Shown here: in pieces, positions 44,407 to 53,898 of the stretch
Position numbering within the stretch: the first letter of the stretch is position 1
Layout: every line of letters starts with the position of its first letter
NCBI GenBank assembly: GCA_040752025.1
Contig: JBFMFR010000005.1
Span: 62,001-126,000, forward strand
Length of the DNA: 64,000 bases
Source of the DNA: JBFMFR01 sp040752025
Lineage (GTDB): Bacteria > Chloroflexota > Anaerolineae > Anaerolineales > UBA4823
Direction: 5' to 3'
Position numbers and translations under genes: made by a program
Notes under the pieces: model-generated
Told to the model about the DNA's origin: nothing
The model's database searches: none
The model's input: the letters and a program-made list of their open reading frames with translations, nothing else

Positions 44407-44727
44407 AAAGGCTCCTTCTCTAACAGCAATGTTCAAACAGCAAATATTGACCGGGCAGACGCGCTAGAATACCCAACCATTTTTCGGGGACGCGCCAAAA
44501 TTTTACCACAAGATGAAGATAATATCATCTTAAGAGAGACATAATCTCTTTTTTGGGGATTGCCTGCCGTATTTTTCCTCCAATCACGGTAAAATTAACC
44601 GCACAAACCACCGCAGGGTAACGCACAACACCGTTCCCGCGTGGATCAAATCTGAACCTATGCACGTCTGACATTGTAATGAGGTTAACTGGTTTCCGGA
44701 AGCAAATTCTAGGATGGTGAGGTATTT
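44407..44727. other. 321-bp divergent spacer between nuoA and the transglutaminase gene
   Basis: I see no gene here. On the minus strand TGGTAAAAT (44500-44508) is an extended -10 that could serve nuoA with a leader of about 85-90 nt. On the plus strand TAAAAT at 44590-44595 lacks a good -35. Nothing else stands out. Confidence 0.5.
44500..44508 (-). promoter_or_regulatory. Possible extended -10 for nuoA
   Basis: TGG-TAAAAT fits the TGn extended -10 form; there is no convincing -35 hexamer. The nuoA leader would carry AAGGAG. Confidence 0.3.
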
Positions 44728-47187
44728 ATGTCAAACGAGTTAGAAAACGAGGCCCAACACCAGCGTTGGTGGGATCTGCCTTCTGCTCTGCTCTTGCTGG
44801 CAGCCATGCTAACCGCCTCCAGCCGCCTGGTAGCCACCCGCTGGACCATTGAGTTAGCTCTGACTGAAACTTTGGCCTTTTTCGGCTGTATTGCCGGCTT
44901 GGCCCTGGGTCAAAGCCGCTTTTCGCCCCGCCTGGCGCGTTTCTTTGCCTTCGCCTATGGCCTGTTCGCCATCCCCTGGCAACTGGGCATTCTCCTGAAA
45001 CACGATTTATTGTGGACCGAGCGCCTGACCGTGCTATACAATCGCCTCGACCTGGTCTATTACCAGATTTTCTACAAAGAACCAGTCACCGACTCGATCC
45101 TGTTCGTCATTTTCATGTGCATCTTGTTCTGGGCCCTGGCCACACATGCTGGCTATACTCTCGTGCGATCGGGCAATGCCTGGGAAACGCTTCTGCCCAC
45201 TGGCATTTCAATGTTCGTCATCCATTCCTTTGATCCATTGGTCACCCGGCGCGCCTGGTACCTGGCAGTCTACCTTTTCTTTGGGCTGGTGCTGGTGGCG
45301 CGCATGGTGTACCTGCACCACCACGATCGCTGGCAGTCCAGCCGCACCGCCCTGCCGCCGCACACGGGCCTGGAGTTTATCCGCTTCACCATCATCGCCA
45401 CAGCCATCGTGGTCCTGCTGGCCTGGACCATTCCAGGCGTGGCCAACGCCCTGCCCGCCGCGCAAAAAGCCTGGCAGCCTGTCCAGCGCACCTGGAATTC
45501 GGCCAAGCAGCGTTTTGAAAATGTCTTCGCTTCCCTGCGCTCGTCCGTCGCATTGGTCAGTGAAATCTACGGCGATAGTGCCGTGCTGGGTCGCGGCAAC
45601 CCTTTGAGCAGTTCGCAGGTATTCAACGTACGCGTCCCCAATGGTGTGCCCTCGACTGCACGCCTGTATTGGCGCGCTCGCACGTACGATGTTTACAACG
45701 ATGGACAATGGTTCAGCACCATCACGCGCGCCCATACTTTCAACCCACAAGTTGATGAGTTGTCCTTTCCTGAAGAATACGGGCGTTGGCTTGGAACGTT
45801 TAGCTTCATCAGCGCCGCGCCCATCGGCACCATGTTCACCCCCCCGCAGCCAATCTGGGTCGACCAGCCCTCGGTTGTTGAATACATCGAGAATCCGGAT
45901 AGCACCGTCGATATCTCCACCTTCCGGGCCACGCCTTCCCTGGAACCGGGGCAGGTCTACAAAGTGCAGGCCTCCCTCAGCAACGCCACTGTCGCGCAGT
46001 TGAAGGACTCCGGCACCGAATACCCGGAATGGATCACCGAACGCTACCTGCAGCTCCCCGAAACGATCACGCCGCGCACTTACCAGCTCGCTGATGATAT
46101 TACTGCCGATTTGACCAACCCCTACGACAAAGCCCAGGCTATCACCGAATATTTGCGCAAAAACATCACCTACGTTGAGACCCTGGATCGCGATTTACCT
46201 CGCAATCAGGAGATCATCGACTGGTTCCTGTTCGACTACCGCAAGGGTTTCTGCAACTACTATGCCACAGCCGAGATCGTGCTGCTGCGCGCTGCCGGGA
46301 TTCCCGCCCGCTGGGCCGTTGGCTATGCTCAAGGCGAGGAACTCGAACAGGAAAACCTGCCTCTGGGAAGCGCCGCCGAGACGACCACCTATATGATCCG
46401 CCAGCAAGATGCCCACGCCTGGCCAGAAGTGTACTTCCAGGGTATAGGCTGGGTCGAGTTCGAGCCAACCGCCTCCCTACCAGAGATTGTGCGCCTCACT
46501 GGCGATTCAACCGCTAATCTCAGACCCAGCTCGCCTTCTGATCTGGAGGAACAACTCCGCCGGGAAATGGAAGACGAAATGGCTTTGCTGCGCGAAGACC
46601 GCAATCTCTCGCCCCTTACAGATGCCCAACAAAACCGTTCGACCGTGGTATACTGGTTACTGCCTTTGGCAACTGTGTGCATCAGTGCACTGGTGTACTG
46701 GATGTGGCGTTCAGGCATATTCTTTGTTGCCTGGCAGGATGGGCTGCTCACACTGAGTTGGCGCGGCAAACGGCACGAGATCGTTATTGACCCTGCTCCG
46801 ATCGTTCTGGAAAGGAACCTCTTGCGCCTGGGCATCAAGCCGCCTCCTTTCGTACATCTGTGGGCGCAGCGTGCAGCGCTTCCGCCCCTGCCCCGAGCAT
46901 ATTTGGAGATCAACACCGCTCTGACACGACTCGACTCGATTCCACCAGCTACAGCTACACCCACTGAACGGGCCGCCTCTCTCGGTCAGATACTGCCTCC
47001 AGCGCAGGAATCTGCACACAAGCTGGTGAGAGAATACCAAAAAGAGATTTTTGGCAGGCAAGATGGCAATTTATCCATTGCATTGGTTGCATCCACTACG
47101 ATCAAGCGTCTCTCTCTCCGGGAGTGGAGACGCAAGCTGCTGTCTCGTTTACAACGACCTATACAACTTACTCGTCAATCCAAATAA
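44728..47187 (+). CDS. Membrane transglutaminase-like protein (TgpA type)
   Basis: The 819-residue protein starts with six or so hydrophobic helices (about 15-245), then an extracytoplasmic region, a transglutaminase-like domain (about 430-590) and a final helix (about 640-660) before a cytoplasmic tail of about 160 residues. Catalytic residues are C509 in KGFCNYYATAEIVLLR and H563 in DAHAWPEVY; the third position is Glu in WVEFEPT. Such proteins crosslink or cleave peptides at the cell surface. Members often sit with MoxR and DUF58 genes, not seen here. The ATG has GAGG upstream. A 21-bp gap leads to the adenylate cyclase. Confidence 0.88.
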   Translation: MSNELENEAQHQRWWDLPSALLLLAAMLTASSRLVATRWTIELALTETLAFFGCIAGLALGQSRFSPRLARFFAFAYGLFAIPWQLGILLKHDLLWTERLTVLYNRLDLVYYQIFYKEPVTDSILFVIFMCILFWALATHAGYTLVRSGNAWETLLPTGISMFVIHSFDPLVTRRAWYLAVYLFFGLVLVARMVYLHHHDRWQSSRTALPPHTGLEFIRFTIIATAIVVLLAWTIPGVANALPAAQKAWQPVQRTWNSAKQRFENVFASLRSSVALVSEIYGDSAVLGRGNPLSSSQVFNVRVPNGVPSTARLYWRARTYDVYNDGQWFSTITRAHTFNPQVDELSFPEEYGRWLGTFSFISAAPIGTMFTPPQPIWVDQPSVVEYIENPDSTVDISTFRATPSLEPGQVYKVQASLSNATVAQLKDSGTEYPEWITERYLQLPETITPRTYQLADDITADLTNPYDKAQAITEYLRKNITYVETLDRDLPRNQEIIDWFLFDYRKGFCNYYATAEIVLLRAAGIPARWAVGYAQGEELEQENLPLGSAAETTTYMIRQQDAHAWPEVYFQGIGWVEFEPTASLPEIVRLTGDSTANLRPSSPSDLEEQLRREMEDEMALLREDRNLSPLTDAQQNRSTVVYWLLPLATVCISALVYWMWRSGIFFVAWQDGLLTLSWRGKRHEIVIDPAPIVLERNLLRLGIKPPPFVHLWAQRAALPPLPRAYLEINTALTRLDSIPPATATPTERAASLGQILPPAQESAHKLVREYQKEIFGRQDGNLSIALVASTTIKRLSLREWRRKLLSRLQRPIQLTRQSK

Positions 47188-47208
47188 CCTTTCTGAGGTA
47201 TCTTACTG

Positions 47209-48774
47209 ATGGCTCCCGCTGGACGAACGGATAACCTGCTCGCGCTTACCGATGTAATCCAGGCAATCAACTCGTCTCTAGAATTGAATGATGTTCTGCG
47301 CATCGTCATGGACACCATCATTCGCCTGACGCGGGCAGAGCGCGGTTTCTTGATGTTGCGCAACGAGCGCGGTGAATTTGTCACCTTTATCGCCAGGAAC
47401 TGGGAGCAAGAATCCATCGACGCTTCTGAAAGCGCCATCAGCCGCACCGTGATCAATCGTGTCGTCAGTGAAGGCCAGCCGATTCTGACCACCAATGCCC
47501 AGGAAGATCCGCGCTTCGGCGGTCAAGAGAGCATCATCATCTACAACCTGCGCTCGATTCTGTGCGTCCCCCTCAAAGTAAAAGGCGAATTGACCGGAGT
47601 AATCTACGCCGACAACCGCATCCACACGGGCATCTTTTCAGAGACCGAGCGAGATCTGCTGCTCACCTTTGCCAATCATGCCGCAGTCGCCCTGGAAAAT
47701 GCTCGCCTGTTCGAATCCGTCCGCCGCACCCTGGCAGAAGTCAGCGAATTGAAGAACTTGATGGATAACGTCTTCGCCTCCATCGTCAGCGGGGTGATTA
47801 CCGCGGATGTCCAACATAGGATCTCCCTATGCAACCGTGCAGCCCAATCCATCCTGGGCAGAACCACTCAAGAGGAAGTCGTCGGTCACTCGCTCGAGGA
47901 AGTACTCACGCCCGCCGTCGGCAGCGCCACCACTCAGGAAATCTTCCGTGAGATCGAAACCGTCCGCCGCACCGACCAGCACGTAGTGGGCAAAGAACTC
48001 AGCTTTGTACTGCCACCGCGCGGCCAGGTGTCGCTGAGTCTCAACGTTTCCCCTCTCAAAGATGCCTCGCGCACCACGCAAGGTATTGCTATCGTGGTCG
48101 ACGACTTAACTGAAAAACGCCGCCTGGAGGCCCAACGGCGTTTATTGGAGCGCATGCTCTCCCCAGCCGTGCTGGAACAGCTCAACCCCGATGAACTGCA
48201 ACTGGGCGGTAAACGCACCGCCATCACCACCCTGTTCGCCGATATCCGCGGCTTCACCGCCTTTAGCGAAAAAGTAGACCCGGAACAACTGGTTTCCGTG
48301 CTCAACCTCTACCTGGCCGCGGCCGCCGATGCTGTCCTGGCTCAGGAAGGCACCATCGATAAATTCCTGGGCGACGCCGTCATGGCCTGGTTCAATGCTC
48401 CCATCCCCCAGGCCGATCATACCCTGCGCGCCGTGCGCGCCGCCCTGGGTATCCGCGCCGCCGTCCAACGCCTGCAGCACCAGCTCCCCGCCCAGTTCCA
48501 CCTGTCCTTCGGCGCGGGCATCGAATTCGGCGAAGCCGTTTTGGGTTGGGTTGGGACCGAAAAGCGCCTGGAATACACCGCCATCGGCGACAGCGTGAAC
48601 ACCGCCAAGCGTGTCCAGGAAAATTCCGCCGCCAACCAGATCCTGATTACAGAGTCAGCCTACCGCTTCGTTGCCAACAAGATCGATGCTCGCCCGGTAG
48701 AGCCATTCCTGGCCAAGGGCAAAAGCCGGCCCATGCAGGTTTACGAAATCATCGGCATCAAAAAAGAACGCTAG
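47209..48774 (+). CDS. GAF-PAS class III adenylate cyclase
   Basis: The 521-residue soluble protein has a GAF domain (about 10-165), a PAS domain (about 180-300) and a class III cyclase domain (about 335-515). Metal aspartates are in LFADIRGFTAFSE and FLGDAVMAWF. The purine-selecting lysine (DKFLGD) and aspartate (AIGDSVNTAKR), and the Asn and Arg of the latter motif, are those of adenylate rather than guanylate cyclases. It should make cAMP in response to a GAF/PAS signal. Co-transcription with the transglutaminase gene is likely (21 bp). Its TAG stop overlaps that of the convergent desulfhydrase in CTAG. Confidence 0.9.
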   Translation: MAPAGRTDNLLALTDVIQAINSSLELNDVLRIVMDTIIRLTRAERGFLMLRNERGEFVTFIARNWEQESIDASESAISRTVINRVVSEGQPILTTNAQEDPRFGGQESIIIYNLRSILCVPLKVKGELTGVIYADNRIHTGIFSETERDLLLTFANHAAVALENARLFESVRRTLAEVSELKNLMDNVFASIVSGVITADVQHRISLCNRAAQSILGRTTQEEVVGHSLEEVLTPAVGSATTQEIFREIETVRRTDQHVVGKELSFVLPPRGQVSLSLNVSPLKDASRTTQGIAIVVDDLTEKRRLEAQRRLLERMLSPAVLEQLNPDELQLGGKRTAITTLFADIRGFTAFSEKVDPEQLVSVLNLYLAAAADAVLAQEGTIDKFLGDAVMAWFNAPIPQADHTLRAVRAALGIRAAVQRLQHQLPAQFHLSFGAGIEFGEAVLGWVGTEKRLEYTAIGDSVNTAKRVQENSAANQILITESAYRFVANKIDARPVEPFLAKGKSRPMQVYEIIGIKKER

Positions 48775-49760
48775 CCCACATCGCGATACACATCGGCAAA
48801 TAGCGCCGGTGTGCCGCCGGTGTGCCAGAACAGCACGTTTTCCTCTCTGCCGAACTTCCCCTTCCGCACCAGGTCGATCAGCCCAGCCGCCGCCCGGCCG
48901 GTATAAACTGGATCCAGCAGCAATCCCTCCGAGCGCGCCAACAGATGGATGGCTTCCTTTTCCACCTCGCCCATCACACCATAGCCCGCGCCCAGGTAAT
49001 CGGCGTTCACCAGGATTTCATCCGCCTGGAAGGAGGCCTTTTCGCCCAGGAAATCCGCTGTCTCAGTCGCCAGCCTGGCGACGCGCTCTTTGAGCACATC
49101 CTCCGGTTCATCCACGCTGATGCCCAGCACCTGCCCCGTATAGCCGAACAGGCGCGCCCCCAACATTAACCCTGCCTGCGTGCCACCCGATGAGGACGGG
49201 AAAACGATCCAATCCACCTGTGCATTTTGCGCCTGCAATTCCTGCATGGCGAACGCATACGCCGCTGCCCCGGTGGCGTTCGAACCACCGTAAGGGATCA
49301 GGTAGGGTCGCCGTCCAGTCGCCCAGGCAGATTGAAAAGTATCCTCCAACGCCTGCTCCCGCTTCTCGCGCTGTGTCCAGACGATCTCGGCTCCAAATAA
49401 CTGGTCGAGCAGCAGGTTCCCCGAAGCCTCGTGCCATTTCCATTCATCCACATCTTGCCCGCCTGGCACAGCCAACACCAGGATGCAGCCGAATCCATAG
49501 CGGGCCGCTGCGGCAGCCGTTTGGCGGCAGTGGTTGGATTGCACCGCACCAGCCGTGATCAACGTATCTGCGCCGTGCGCCTGCGCCTCAGCCAGCAGGA
49601 ATTCCAGCTTGCGGGTTTTGTTGCCACCCATTCCCAATCCAGTTTGGTCATCCCGTTTCGCCCACAGGCGCGCCCCGCCCAGGGAAGCTGTCAACCTGGG
49701 CAGCGGGTCCACCGCTGTAGGCAGATGAGCAAAGCGCAAACGAGGGATATTCTTCATCAT
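48771..49760 (-). CDS. dcyD: D-cysteine desulfhydrase / ACC deaminase family PLP enzyme
   Basis: The 329-residue fold-type II enzyme has the PLP lysine in MGGNKTRKLEFLL, the substrate loop QSNHCRQTAAAAARYG and the phosphate-binding SSSGGTQAGL. It closely resembles D-cysteine desulfhydrases, which yield pyruvate, ammonia and sulfide; ACC deaminase activity needs other active-site residues and is less likely. It is the last gene in the glycan operon run, 19 bp after a FemAB-like gene. Action on D-amino acids made for cell walls is conceivable but unproven. Confidence 0.82.
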   Translation of the reverse strand: MMKNIPRLRFAHLPTAVDPLPRLTASLGGARLWAKRDDQTGLGMGGNKTRKLEFLLAEAQAHGADTLITAGAVQSNHCRQTAAAAARYGFGCILVLAVPGGQDVDEWKWHEASGNLLLDQLFGAEIVWTQREKREQALEDTFQSAWATGRRPYLIPYGGSNATGAAAYAFAMQELQAQNAQVDWIVFPSSSGGTQAGLMLGARLFGYTGQVLGISVDEPEDVLKERVARLATETADFLGEKASFQADEILVNADYLGAGYGVMGEVEKEAIHLLARSEGLLLDPVYTGRAAAGLIDLVRKGKFGREENVLFWHTGGTPALFADVYRDVG

Positions 49761-49779
49761 CCAACTCCTTGTCGAATCG

Positions 49780-50895
49780 TTATACTGAAACCATCGAGCG
49801 CCGTGTGCGCGCCTTGCCGCGCTGGCGCATCACATCCAACAGTCTCGGCAGCACTTGTGTATAAATGCGATAATATACCCCTCGCGCCGGCAGATCCCAG
49901 GCGCCCAGGTATCGCACCACGCTGCCGCCCAAACCTTCCTTGAAGCGATACACGCCCCACAGCGGGTCATCCTCATCCAGCGCGTCCGGCGCGCCCCACA
50001 AATCGTACACGCCGCAGCCGCTGGCCCGGGCCCGCCGCATCGCTTCCCACTGCAACAGGTAATTGGGCATCTTCTCGCGGTGGGCCTGCCGCGACATGCC
50101 GTACAGATACCAGGCTTTACCCGCGAAGTGGAACAGCATCAACCCAGCCACCACTTCCCCTTGCACCTCGGCGATCAGAGCCTCAGCCATACCAGCCTGC
50201 ATGAAATTTCCCCAAACGGAACGATAATAAGCCTCGTCCCGGATGGCGAATCCATCTCGTAGCGAGGTTTCCGCGTACATTTGGTACAGCAATCCCAATT
50301 CATCCAGCCCCCCCAGGCGCACCCTCACTCCTTTGCGCTCTGCCAGGCGCACGTTATAGCGCGTCTTCTGCTTCATGTTCGCCAGCAAATCCTCCGGCTC
50401 GGCCGCCAGATCGATCAGCACCGTATTGCGAAACTGCACCTGCTCCTGTGAAAATCGCCAATGGGCCGCTTCTAAATCAGCCACCACCGCCCTTCCGGTA
50501 GCGTCGTCCTGGGCCCCCTCCTGTCCTGGCAGACCGCTCCCCAGGCGTACGTCCGGATCGATTTTGATAAAGATCGCCCCTTGCTGCCGCGCCAGTTCTG
50601 CCAGGTCGTTCAGCACGCGCCTGCGCAGCTCCGCCTGGCTCCAATCGCACAGCGGCCCCTTGGGCACATACAGGATGCGCAAGCGCGCCGCCAGGCCGCC
50701 GATGGGGATGCTGCGCCGCAGGATCAGGGATGCCGCCGCCAGTTTCCCATCCGCCTCTCGCCACACATATGGAAGCGCGTCCCAACCATACTGCGCCTTG
50801 AACTGCCCCCACTCCCAGGTCTGTAGGATGTGCGCTCCAGGCAGATCAGCAATGGCCTCGTTCCAGGCCCGCCCTTCCAGTACAGCCTCTTCCAT
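49780..50895 (-). CDS. FemAB-like aminoacyltransferase, copy 2
   Basis: The 371-residue protein is a double-GNAT FemAB relative. Features: LQTWEWGQFKAQYGW, YVPKGPL, MKQKTRYNVRLAERKGV, YLYGMSRQAHREKMPNYLLQWEAM and YDLWGAPDAL near the end. FemX/A/B proteins add amino acids from tRNA to lipid II to make cross-bridges; relatives act in exopolysaccharide clusters. ATG at 50893-50895 lies 10 bp after its tandem paralogue. The two are diverged but share all motifs, so an old duplication is likely. In a glycan operon it may modify peptidoglycan or a polysaccharide. Confidence 0.85.
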   Translation of the reverse strand: MEEAVLEGRAWNEAIADLPGAHILQTWEWGQFKAQYGWDALPYVWREADGKLAAASLILRRSIPIGGLAARLRILYVPKGPLCDWSQAELRRRVLNDLAELARQQGAIFIKIDPDVRLGSGLPGQEGAQDDATGRAVVADLEAAHWRFSQEQVQFRNTVLIDLAAEPEDLLANMKQKTRYNVRLAERKGVRVRLGGLDELGLLYQMYAETSLRDGFAIRDEAYYRSVWGNFMQAGMAEALIAEVQGEVVAGLMLFHFAGKAWYLYGMSRQAHREKMPNYLLQWEAMRRARASGCGVYDLWGAPDALDEDDPLWGVYRFKEGLGGSVVRYLGAWDLPARGVYYRIYTQVLPRLLDVMRQRGKARTRRSMVSV

Positions 50896-50905
50896 CACGA
50901 ACTTT

Positions 50906-51955
50906 TCAGCCAATCGACGCCTCCCGCCGCCTGGCCCACAACCGGTAAAAGGCGTACAAAAGCGGCTGGTACACCCGGTCCCACGGGCCGGAGGCCCTGC
51001 GAAGCTGTCCGCCGAAGCCGCGCTTGAAGCGGTACACACCCCACAAACCGCCCGTCAGGCGCGTGAAATTCGCCTCCAGCGTCGGTTCGTCTGCATCCGG
51101 TACGCCCCACAGATCGTACACCGCGCTGCCGCGCCCCCGCGCCCAGCGCATGGCTTCCCACTGCAGCAGGTAAGTCGGCATGCGTTCACGCTGGACCTCA
51201 GCCGAGGCGCCGTAGAAATACCAGGCACGCCTGCCGCGGGCGAAGACCATCAAAGCTGCCAGCGGTTCGCCCTGGTACTCCGCCATCAGCAGCTCACAGT
51301 TCCCGTGCGGGTGGAACAACTCGTAAGCGCGCTGGTAATAGGCCAGGCTGTGCACGCCGAAAGCATCGCGGCTCCCTGTTTGCAGCATCAGGCGGTGGAA
51401 AGTTTCCAAATCAGCGCTGGGCGAGACTACCACGCCTTTCTTCTGCGCCAGGCGGATGTTATAGCGCGTCTTCTGTTTCATGCGCGCCAGCACCTGCTCT
51501 TCATCGCCGCTCAGATCAACCAGCAAAGTTCGCGCCGGTTGGATGTCCTGCAAGCTGTAGCGGAAACCCCGCGGTTGTGCAGGCGAGTCTGCTGTTTCCT
51601 CCCGCCCTGCCTCCCACAAATCCGGCTCCACTTTCAGAAAGACCGCCTTGCGCTGTCGGCAGGCCGCGTCGATCTCGGGCCACAAGGCTCGCCATTCCTG
51701 CCAGGGTTCATCTGCATCCCCCCCTCCCACCGGCCCCTTAGGGATGTAAGCCAGCGAAAAGCCCAGGGGCAGCTTGCGGAACAACACCTGCGCCCCCAGC
51801 CTGGGGGCCTGTCCGGCCTCCCCAGGACCGCCAATCCACACTACTTGCCAGCCAAAAGCGGCTTTCAGTTCCCCCCATGCCCCGGTCTGCAGCAAATGCG
51901 CTTCAGGGTATTGGGAGACAAAAGCGTCCCACTCGGACGCGCTCAATTCAGGCAT
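50906..51955 (-). CDS. FemAB-like aminoacyltransferase, copy 1
   Basis: The 349-residue paralogue of the next gene has LLQTGAWGELKAAFGW, AYIPKGPVG, MKQKTRYNIRLAQKKGV, FYGASAEVQRERMPTYLLQ and YDLWGVPDADEP. The same order of motifs along the chain shows two GNAT folds. Two FemAB-like enzymes in series often add successive residues of a peptide bridge, which is a reasonable but untested reading here. It follows the dehydratase gene by 53 bp. Confidence 0.85.
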   Translation of the reverse strand: MPELSASEWDAFVSQYPEAHLLQTGAWGELKAAFGWQVVWIGGPGEAGQAPRLGAQVLFRKLPLGFSLAYIPKGPVGGGDADEPWQEWRALWPEIDAACRQRKAVFLKVEPDLWEAGREETADSPAQPRGFRYSLQDIQPARTLLVDLSGDEEQVLARMKQKTRYNIRLAQKKGVVVSPSADLETFHRLMLQTGSRDAFGVHSLAYYQRAYELFHPHGNCELLMAEYQGEPLAALMVFARGRRAWYFYGASAEVQRERMPTYLLQWEAMRWARGRGSAVYDLWGVPDADEPTLEANFTRLTGGLWGVYRFKRGFGGQLRRASGPWDRVYQPLLYAFYRLWARRREASIG

Positions 51956-52008
51956 AACTCTTTTCTAAATCCTGCCCGCGCTCAGGGCCCATCCTCGATT
52001 GTGCATGC

Positions 52009-53898
52009 TCATACCACCGAAGTGATATCCGGAGGCGGCAGGCTTCGCACCGCCGCGCCTGGGATGCACTCGTCCAGCACGCGCACAATCGCCGGGTGAT
52101 CGCCCTCGCGCGAAAGATGCACCAGTTCATCCACAATGTGGTGCAAGGCTTCCCCAGTCAACACATCTTCATCACCCAGCAAGACGATATCTGGGTGAGC
52201 TGTCGGCTCGTAGCGCGCCCATTTGTCCCACAGCTCTTCGCTCATTTTCTCGCCCGGCCGGATGCCCGTAAATACAATTTCGATATCCTTGTCTGGCTCC
52301 AATCCCGACAGGCGGATCAGATCCTCCGCCAGGTCGAGGATGCGCACCTGCTCGCCCATGTTCAAGACGAACACCTCGCCGCCATGCCCCATCGAAGATG
52401 CCTGCAAAACCAGGTGAACAGCTTCGGGGATGGTCATGAAATAGCGCTTCATATCCGGGTGCGTCACCGTTACAGGCCCCCCCTTCAAAATCTGGCGCTT
52501 GAAGAGCGGCACCACGCTGCCCCGGCTGCCCAGCACATTCCCAAAGCGCACCACCGAGAAAGGCAGTCCAGAGCGATGTGCTGCGTCCAGCACCAGCAGT
52601 TCCGCCAGGCGTTTTGTTGCGCCGTACACGCTGGTTGGGCGGATGGCCTTGTCGGTCGAAATCATCACCATGCGCTCAACTTCATAGTTCAGGCACACCT
52701 CCGCCACATTGCGTGTGCCCAAAACGTTGTTGATGATCGCCTCATCCACGTTGTACTCCATCAGGGGCACATGTTTATGCGCGGCGGTGTGAAAGACCAC
52801 CTGAGGGCGGCGCTCTTCAAAGACCACATTCAACCGGTCTACATCGCGCACGTCCGCGATCACCGGGTGCAGCGGTAAATCCGGGAAGTTCTCCTCGATT
52901 TCCAACAACGTCTCGAAGATGCTGTTCTCGCCGTGCCCCAGCAGCACCAGTTCCGAAGGTCGCCAGCGCGCTACCTGGCGGCAAAGCTCACGCCCGATCG
53001 AGCCGCCCGCCCCGGTAACCAGCACACGTCGCCCTCCCAGGCTGGTGCCGATCTGCTGGTCGTCGATGCGCGTCGGCTCGCGCCGCAGCAGGTCCGTAAT
53101 TTCCACCTCTCGCAGCCGGCTGACGTTCACCTTGCCACCGATCAATTCGTAAATGCCCGGCATCGTCCGGAAAGGCACGCCCCGCTCCCGGCACACATCG
53201 GCAACCTGGCGGATCACCCGCCCTGGCGCACTGGGGATGGCGATGATCACTTCTTGGATGCGCCGTGTCGCGATCACGCGCCCCAGTTCGTTCAGCGTGC
53301 CTGCCACCGGCACCGCGTGAATTTGCTGCTTTTGTTTATCCGGGTCGTCATCCAGAAAGCAAACCGGCGACAGGCGCAGTTGCACATTCTTCTGCATCTC
53401 GCGCACCACCAGCGCCCCGGCGTCGCCCGCCCCAACCACCAGCACACGGCGCTTCCCCAGGTTTGGCTCGCTGGGCATCGAGGCTTCTGAAAGCACCCGC
53501 AGCGAAAAGCGCAGCCCACCCACCAACGCCAGCGAAAGCAGCCAATCGATCGGCAGCGTACTCCGAGGGAAATACGGCAGCACCTGGATGGCGCGCAGCA
53601 CCACGATCACCAGTGAAACTAATACCGAAGAAGTCGTCACCGCCACGAGGATCAGGATCAGTTCCTTAACACTGGCATACACCCACAAGCGCCGGTACAA
53701 CCCGAAGAAATAGTACACCACCGGCTTGACCAGCAAAGCCACCGCCACCAGCACGTAAGCCTGCGGCAGGTAGAACAAGAACAGTGGGCCCAGGTCGGTG
53801 CGCAGGGCAAAACTGCCCAGCGCTGCCACGACGATCAGCATCAGGTCCCCTAACAACACAGTCCGGTTGCGAACCAGCAGTCGTGAGCGCATTCTCAC
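52009..53898 (-). CDS. Membrane nucleotide-sugar 4,6-dehydratase (CapD/WbpM/PglF-like)
   Basis: The 629 residues begin with four membrane helices (about 12-135), then a CoA-binding-like Rossmann domain (VLVVGAGDAGALVV) and a second Rossmann domain (VLVTGAGGSIGREL) of the extended SDR family. The catalytic region is STDKAIRPTSVYGATKR. Family members make UDP-4-keto-6-deoxy sugars such as precursors of bacillosamine. The usual family residue before GATK is Met; here it is Tyr, which restores a YxxxK pair. The GTG start overlaps the preceding stop as GTGA. It precedes the FemAB-like pair. Confidence 0.9.
   Translation of the reverse strand: MRMRSRLLVRNRTVLLGDLMLIVVAALGSFALRTDLGPLFLFYLPQAYVLVAVALLVKPVVYYFFGLYRRLWVYASVKELILILVAVTTSSVLVSLVIVVLRAIQVLPYFPRSTLPIDWLLSLALVGGLRFSLRVLSEASMPSEPNLGKRRVLVVGAGDAGALVVREMQKNVQLRLSPVCFLDDDPDKQKQQIHAVPVAGTLNELGRVIATRRIQEVIIAIPSAPGRVIRQVADVCRERGVPFRTMPGIYELIGGKVNVSRLREVEITDLLRREPTRIDDQQIGTSLGGRRVLVTGAGGSIGRELCRQVARWRPSELVLLGHGENSIFETLLEIEENFPDLPLHPVIADVRDVDRLNVVFEERRPQVVFHTAAHKHVPLMEYNVDEAIINNVLGTRNVAEVCLNYEVERMVMISTDKAIRPTSVYGATKRLAELLVLDAAHRSGLPFSVVRFGNVLGSRGSVVPLFKRQILKGGPVTVTHPDMKRYFMTIPEAVHLVLQASSMGHGGEVFVLNMGEQVRILDLAEDLIRLSGLEPDKDIEIVFTGIRPGEKMSEELWDKWARYEPTAHPDIVLLGDEDVLTGEALHHIVDELVHLSREGDHPAIVRVLDECIPGAAVRSLPPPDITSVV

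Noticed and set aside
49780..51955. Tandem FemAB-like genes as a recent duplication or repeat
   Set aside because: They share motifs but differ widely between them, and no DNA-level repeat is seen.
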